8,361 bases of DNA from an uncultured Roseburia sp. (lineage in GTDB: Bacteria > Bacillota > Clostridia > Lachnospirales > Lachnospiraceae). The position numbers and the translations under genes were made by a program. A model generated the notes under the pieces. The model ran no database searches and was not told the DNA's origin. It saw nothing but the letters and a program-made list of their open reading frames with translations. Shown here in pieces: positions 5,428 to 8,361 of the stretch (its first letter is position 1; each line of letters begins with the position of its first letter). The DNA is taken from assembly GCA_946055175.1 (NCBI GenBank), contig CAMGET010000040.1, positions 1-8,361 on the forward strand. The letters are read 5' to 3'.

Positions 5428-5591
5428 TTTGTACACAAGAGGAGCGCATGGAACTGACAGACCTTTTCGTAAAAACAGGACTTACGCACATTGCTCGTCC
5501 CCAAAATATGTCCCGGATGCTGCCGGGAGGAACCCATGATGGGGAATATCCATTAAGACGCTATAGCAGGATTAGTGAGTTGGAAGGATAA
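5415..5591 (+). pseudogene. Frame-shifted C-terminal remnant, possibly LuxC-type acyl-CoA reductase
   Basis: A different frame is open from 5415 to the TAA at 5589-5591, with an ATG at 5448 that would give 47 residues. It reads CTQEERMELTDLF, then GLTHIARPQNMSRM and THDGEYPLRRYSRI. The style resembles the C-terminal end of LuxC-type acyl-CoA reductases, which often sit next to LuxE genes. It overlaps the end of the preceding frame (5415-5427), so one frameshift there would join the two into a single reading. GAGGAGCG (5439-5446) lies close to the ATG but looks like coding sequence (Glu-Glu-Arg). The LuxC identification is from memory of the family and is uncertain. What is clear is a short, non-random protein-like fragment without a normal N-terminus. 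Confidence 0.4.
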
Positions 5592-5808
5592 ATTATTTGT
5601 CGAAAGTTGTCATTGCCAGAATAGAGAGTATTGTGTTAAACAAAGGGGAAAAAATATAAACTCGTAATCATGTAGAAATCGTATTTTGTCATTCGAAAGA
5701 GGAAGGGAGTTTCTGCGAAAAAGACTTTCCATCTCGATTCGAACGATGTATAATAAAAAGAAGTATTTTAGTTATTGGACCAAGATTCGTTCAGAAACGG
5801 AGAGAATA
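5592..5808. other. Intergenic leader before the diguanylate cyclase gene
   Basis: This stretch of about 217 bases has no convincing complete gene. An open frame continuous with the next gene begins at a TTG (5686) but lacks a ribosome binding site and PAS-like content. A weak promoter candidate is TTGTGT (5631-5636) with TATAAA (5655-5660), spacing 18 bp. I looked for a c-di-GMP riboswitch-like structure and saw none. No terminator separates it from the gene debris upstream. Confidence 0.5.
5799..5805 (+). promoter_or_regulatory. Ribosome binding site that fixes the diguanylate cyclase start
   Basis: GGAGAGA at 5799-5805 lies three bases before the ATG at 5809 (six from GGAG). It favours 5809 over ATG 5746, TTG 5686 (no site) and ATG 5815 (spacing too long). 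Confidence 0.65.
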
Positions 5809-8298
5809 ATGAATATGGAGTTTATGAATGATCCGACATGGATGCAGGAAGTGTTAGGCGCAGGAAATGTTGGATTATGGGCAATTGTAGTAGATAATAA
5901 AGAGCAGAAGTATGAGATGTATGCCAATGACACGATGCTGACACTTTTAGGGCTTCCCAAATATCCGGACCCGGAACAGTGTTATTCACACTGGTATAAC
6001 AGAATTGATGAAAAGTATATTACGTATGTTACAAATTGTGTGAACCAGATGATAGAAACGGGCAAGCTTTTAGAAGTACAGTATCCTTGGAAGCATCCAA
6101 AACTCGGCAGCATTTTTGTTCGTTGCGGCGGCAGGGCAGAGTGGCTGGAGGATGGCAGAATACAGATAAAAGGCTACCATCAGAATATCAATGAGGTAGA
6201 GCTGTTAAAGAGAGAACAGCTGCTGCGTAATGAGGAACTGGAAGAGATTAAGCATCAACGAAAAACCTATAATGCATTATTTGACTCGGTTTTATGTGGA
6301 ATCGTTAATTATAAAAAAGAAAACGATAAACTGATTTTTAAAAAAGTCAATCAGGAAGCTTTGCGTATTTTTAATTATACAAAAGAAGAGTTTCAAGCCC
6401 AAAAAGAGTGGGATATTGCCGACCTTGTTGCAAGAGAAGATATTCAGATTTACCTGAACAGTACGATGCATATAAAAGAAGTGGGAGATAAGGCGAGCCA
6501 TGAGTTACGCCTTCGTACCAAAACGGGTGAAAAGATTTGGGTGATTGAACGTACAGAGCGAATACTGGATACAGATGGAGACGAAGTATTCCAGAGCGTA
6601 TTTATTGATAATAACGAAAATAAAAAGAAAACAGTAATTTTAGAGAAAATCACAGAAAATATCCCCGGTGGTGTCTGCCTGATAGACTTGGATACAGGTA
6701 ATATAATTTATGGAAATGAAGGCTTTTATCACTTATATGGATGTACCGAGGAAGAGCTGCTAAAGGATTACGACCGGAAAGTTCAGGCATTCTTATATAA
6801 GGAAGACCAGCATCACTTTAATAAAATCATTGGTGAGGCAATGGTTAATGGGCAGAGAAATATTGTATATGAATGCAAAATACGGCGGCACGACGATAGT
6901 GAAATGTGGGTATTGGTAAAGGGAACCATCCTTAATAATCATCGAAACCGGCAGCTAAGCTGTGTATTGTTAGATATTACTGACCGCAAAGAAATGGAAC
7001 GTAAATTACTCCTTAACGAGCGGCGACTTAATATTGCACTTGAGCAAACGGCCAACACTGTTTTTGATTTTGATGTGAAAACAGGAAAAGCCATTTTAAA
7101 AAATGGTGATTTTGGATTATCACTTCCAAAAGAAGAGGCTGCATGTACAATTGATGATTTAATCCATATGGGTGTTTTACATGAGGATTCAAAAGAAAAC
7201 TTCGAAAGTCTTTGGAAACAGATAAAAGCCGGTGAGGAGCTGGCTTCAAAAGAAGTGCAGATACGATACAGGCAGGGAGACGAATATACATGGACAAAGG
7301 CAGCTCTTCGAACGATATATCGGGAAAACGGGTCGCCACAATTGGCAATCGGTATTTTAGAGGATATTTCAAAACAAAAAGAAGCAGAACAGGCATATAA
7401 AAAGGAAGAGCAGTACAGACAGGCGATGCTGGCTGATACGCTGGCATACGGAGAAATCAATGTAACAAAGGATATCGTCGAAAAGGTCAGTGGATTATGG
7501 GCGCAAAGTGATTCACAGGAGCTTCTCCACTACGATCGATTATTTAAAATTACATTGGAGAACCGTGTATACTCTTTAGACAAAGTACTGTATGAAACTT
7601 CCTTCAGCAGAGAAGCTTATTTTAAGGCATACAGTGCAGGAATGCATGAGATTAGCTGTGAGTACCGCAGAGTAGACACCGATGGAAACGTTCGCTGGAT
7701 GCTTCAGACGATTCACTTCCTGAAAGAAGCGGACAGTGGCGATTTGAAAGCAATCATTTACTTAAAAGATATTGATGATAAAAAACGGGAAGCAATAAAG
7801 ATAAGATACCGTGCAGAACATGATTCCTTAACAGAACTGTATAATAAAGGAACGGCAGAACATTTGATGAGCCGGTTTTTACAGGAAGAAACAGCAGAAA
7901 ACGAATCACATGCTTTTATAATTTTAGATATTGACCATTTTAAAAATATCAACGATAGCTATGGACACCAGTATGGGGACGAAGTATTAAAGAGCGTGGC
8001 TGCGGTTTTAAAGGAAACCTTCCGCTCGGATGATATTAAAGGAAGACTTGGTGGAGATGAAATGGTAGTTTTAATGAAGTATGTTTCATCGAAACAGTTA
8101 GTCACAGAAAAGCTGAAATTGATTGCCAGACGCTTAAGCGAGATAGAAAAGGATGGAAAACCGTTAACGGTAAGTATCGGAGTCTCTTTCTTCAGAGAGC
8201 ACGGTAATAATTATCAGGAACTTTATAAAACAGCAGATATTGCGCTATATCGAGTAAAAGAAAGAGGCCGCAACGGATATACATTTTATGAGCCATAA
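5809..8298 (+). CDS. Multi-PAS diguanylate cyclase (PAS-GGDEF protein)
   Basis: This 829-aa protein has no signal peptide or membrane helix, so it is a cytoplasmic sensor. Approximate domain order: PAS at 11-130, a charged coiled-coil linker (about 128-152), then PAS-like modules at 152-270, 278-395, 405-520 and 536-656, each ending in a typical D-I/N-(T/S/N)-x-(R/Q/N)-K-like exit such as LLDITDRKE and LEDISKQKE, then GGDEF at 668-828. The catalytic domain has HDSLTELYN, metal-binding Asp707 and Asp709 in LDIDHFKNIND, GHQYGDEVL, and the active-site loop GGDEM at 748-752 with Met in place of the usual Phe. RSDD at 739-742, exactly five residues before it, fits the RxxD inhibitory I-site, so product feedback by c-di-GMP is likely. 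It should make c-di-GMP from two GTP in response to PAS signals; no ligand is identifiable. It forms its own unit with a strong terminator. Confidence 0.92.
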   Translation: MNMEFMNDPTWMQEVLGAGNVGLWAIVVDNKEQKYEMYANDTMLTLLGLPKYPDPEQCYSHWYNRIDEKYITYVTNCVNQMIETGKLLEVQYPWKHPKLGSIFVRCGGRAEWLEDGRIQIKGYHQNINEVELLKREQLLRNEELEEIKHQRKTYNALFDSVLCGIVNYKKENDKLIFKKVNQEALRIFNYTKEEFQAQKEWDIADLVAREDIQIYLNSTMHIKEVGDKASHELRLRTKTGEKIWVIERTERILDTDGDEVFQSVFIDNNENKKKTVILEKITENIPGGVCLIDLDTGNIIYGNEGFYHLYGCTEEELLKDYDRKVQAFLYKEDQHHFNKIIGEAMVNGQRNIVYECKIRRHDDSEMWVLVKGTILNNHRNRQLSCVLLDITDRKEMERKLLLNERRLNIALEQTANTVFDFDVKTGKAILKNGDFGLSLPKEEAACTIDDLIHMGVLHEDSKENFESLWKQIKAGEELASKEVQIRYRQGDEYTWTKAALRTIYRENGSPQLAIGILEDISKQKEAEQAYKKEEQYRQAMLADTLAYGEINVTKDIVEKVSGLWAQSDSQELLHYDRLFKITLENRVYSLDKVLYETSFSREAYFKAYSAGMHEISCEYRRVDTDGNVRWMLQTIHFLKEADSGDLKAIIYLKDIDDKKREAIKIRYRAEHDSLTELYNKGTAEHLMSRFLQEETAENESHAFIILDIDHFKNINDSYGHQYGDEVLKSVAAVLKETFRSDDIKGRLGGDEMVVLMKYVSSKQLVTEKLKLIARRLSEIEKDGKPLTVSIGVSFFREHGNNYQELYKTADIALYRVKERGRNGYTFYEP

Positions 8299-8301
8299 TA
8301 G

Positions 8302-8335
8302 AAAAAGCTCCATGTCATTTGACATGGGGCTTTTT
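8302..8335 (+). terminator. Strong intrinsic terminator after the diguanylate cyclase gene
   Basis: AAAAAGCTCCATGTC (8302-8316) pairs with GACATGGGGCTTTTT (8321-8335) over 15 bp with one G-T, around an ATTT loop. The five A and five T flanks make it potentially bidirectional. It begins three bases after the stop codon. The remaining bases to 8361 show no feature. Confidence 0.9.
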
Positions 8336-8361
8336 GTTAATCATAATTTCTCAGTTTTAAA

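Noticed and set aside
5686..5808. Longer version of the diguanylate cyclase starting at TTG 5686 or ATG 5746
   Set aside because: Neither has a ribosome binding site, and the added residues are not PAS-like; GGAGAGA precedes 5809.
5592..5808. A c-di-GMP riboswitch upstream of the diguanylate cyclase
   Set aside because: I looked for the conserved paired helices and saw no such fold or terminator switch.
6939..7460. 173-aa open frame on the minus strand
   Set aside because: It lies wholly inside the PAS-GGDEF gene, is Ser/Cys-rich without domain motifs, and is a codon-bias shadow of the opposite strand.

Overview
The window looks like chromosomal DNA of a low-GC anaerobic Firmicute, most likely family Lachnospiraceae (class Clostridia). 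This rests on AT-rich codon use, strong AGGAGG-type ribosome binding sites, short hairpin-plus-T-run terminators, and gene families typical of that group: a clostridial Rpn/YhgA-like nuclease with GI-repeat tail, a multi-PAS GGDEF protein and LuxE/LuxC-like genes. The genus cannot be read from the sequence. All convincing genes are on the + strand. I see no tRNA, rRNA, CRISPR array or insertion sequence.

Layout. (1) 48-389: a MIF/tautomerase-like protein closed by a terminator (407-433). (2) 545-2123: a tight three-gene operon of an 86-aa protein made of 11-residue amphipathic repeats, a 122-aa four-helix membrane protein and a 314-aa roughly eight-helix membrane protein. Both membrane proteins look internally duplicated. 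No function is known to me, but the architecture suggests a membrane-associated module. (3) 2124-2340: a leader with a good promoter candidate and a striking 16-bp hairpin. It precedes an Rpn-family PD-(D/E)XK nuclease gene (2341-3300), which carries a 12-bp tandem repeat near its 3' end and is followed by a terminator. (4) 3373-5003: an amidohydrolase gene overlapping (ATGA) a membrane-anchored metallophosphoesterase gene. The phosphoesterase is broken: after the GNHD motif it runs in frame into a TipAS ligand-binding domain, normally the C-terminus of a MerR-family regulator. (5) 5004-5591: further gene debris, namely the N-terminus of a LuxE-like acyl-protein synthetase and a frame-shifted tail resembling a LuxC-type acyl-CoA reductase. 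(6) 5809-8298: a cytoplasmic diguanylate cyclase with about five PAS modules and a GGDEM active site plus I-site, ending in a strong terminator.

The most notable observation is the zone at about 4640-5590, where at least three or four gene families appear only as pieces joined end to end. I read it as a locus that lost DNA by successive deletions, one of which made an intact chimeric reading frame. The second point of interest is the uncharacterised repeat/membrane operon at 545-2123. Family assignments come from motif recognition only; no database search was possible.
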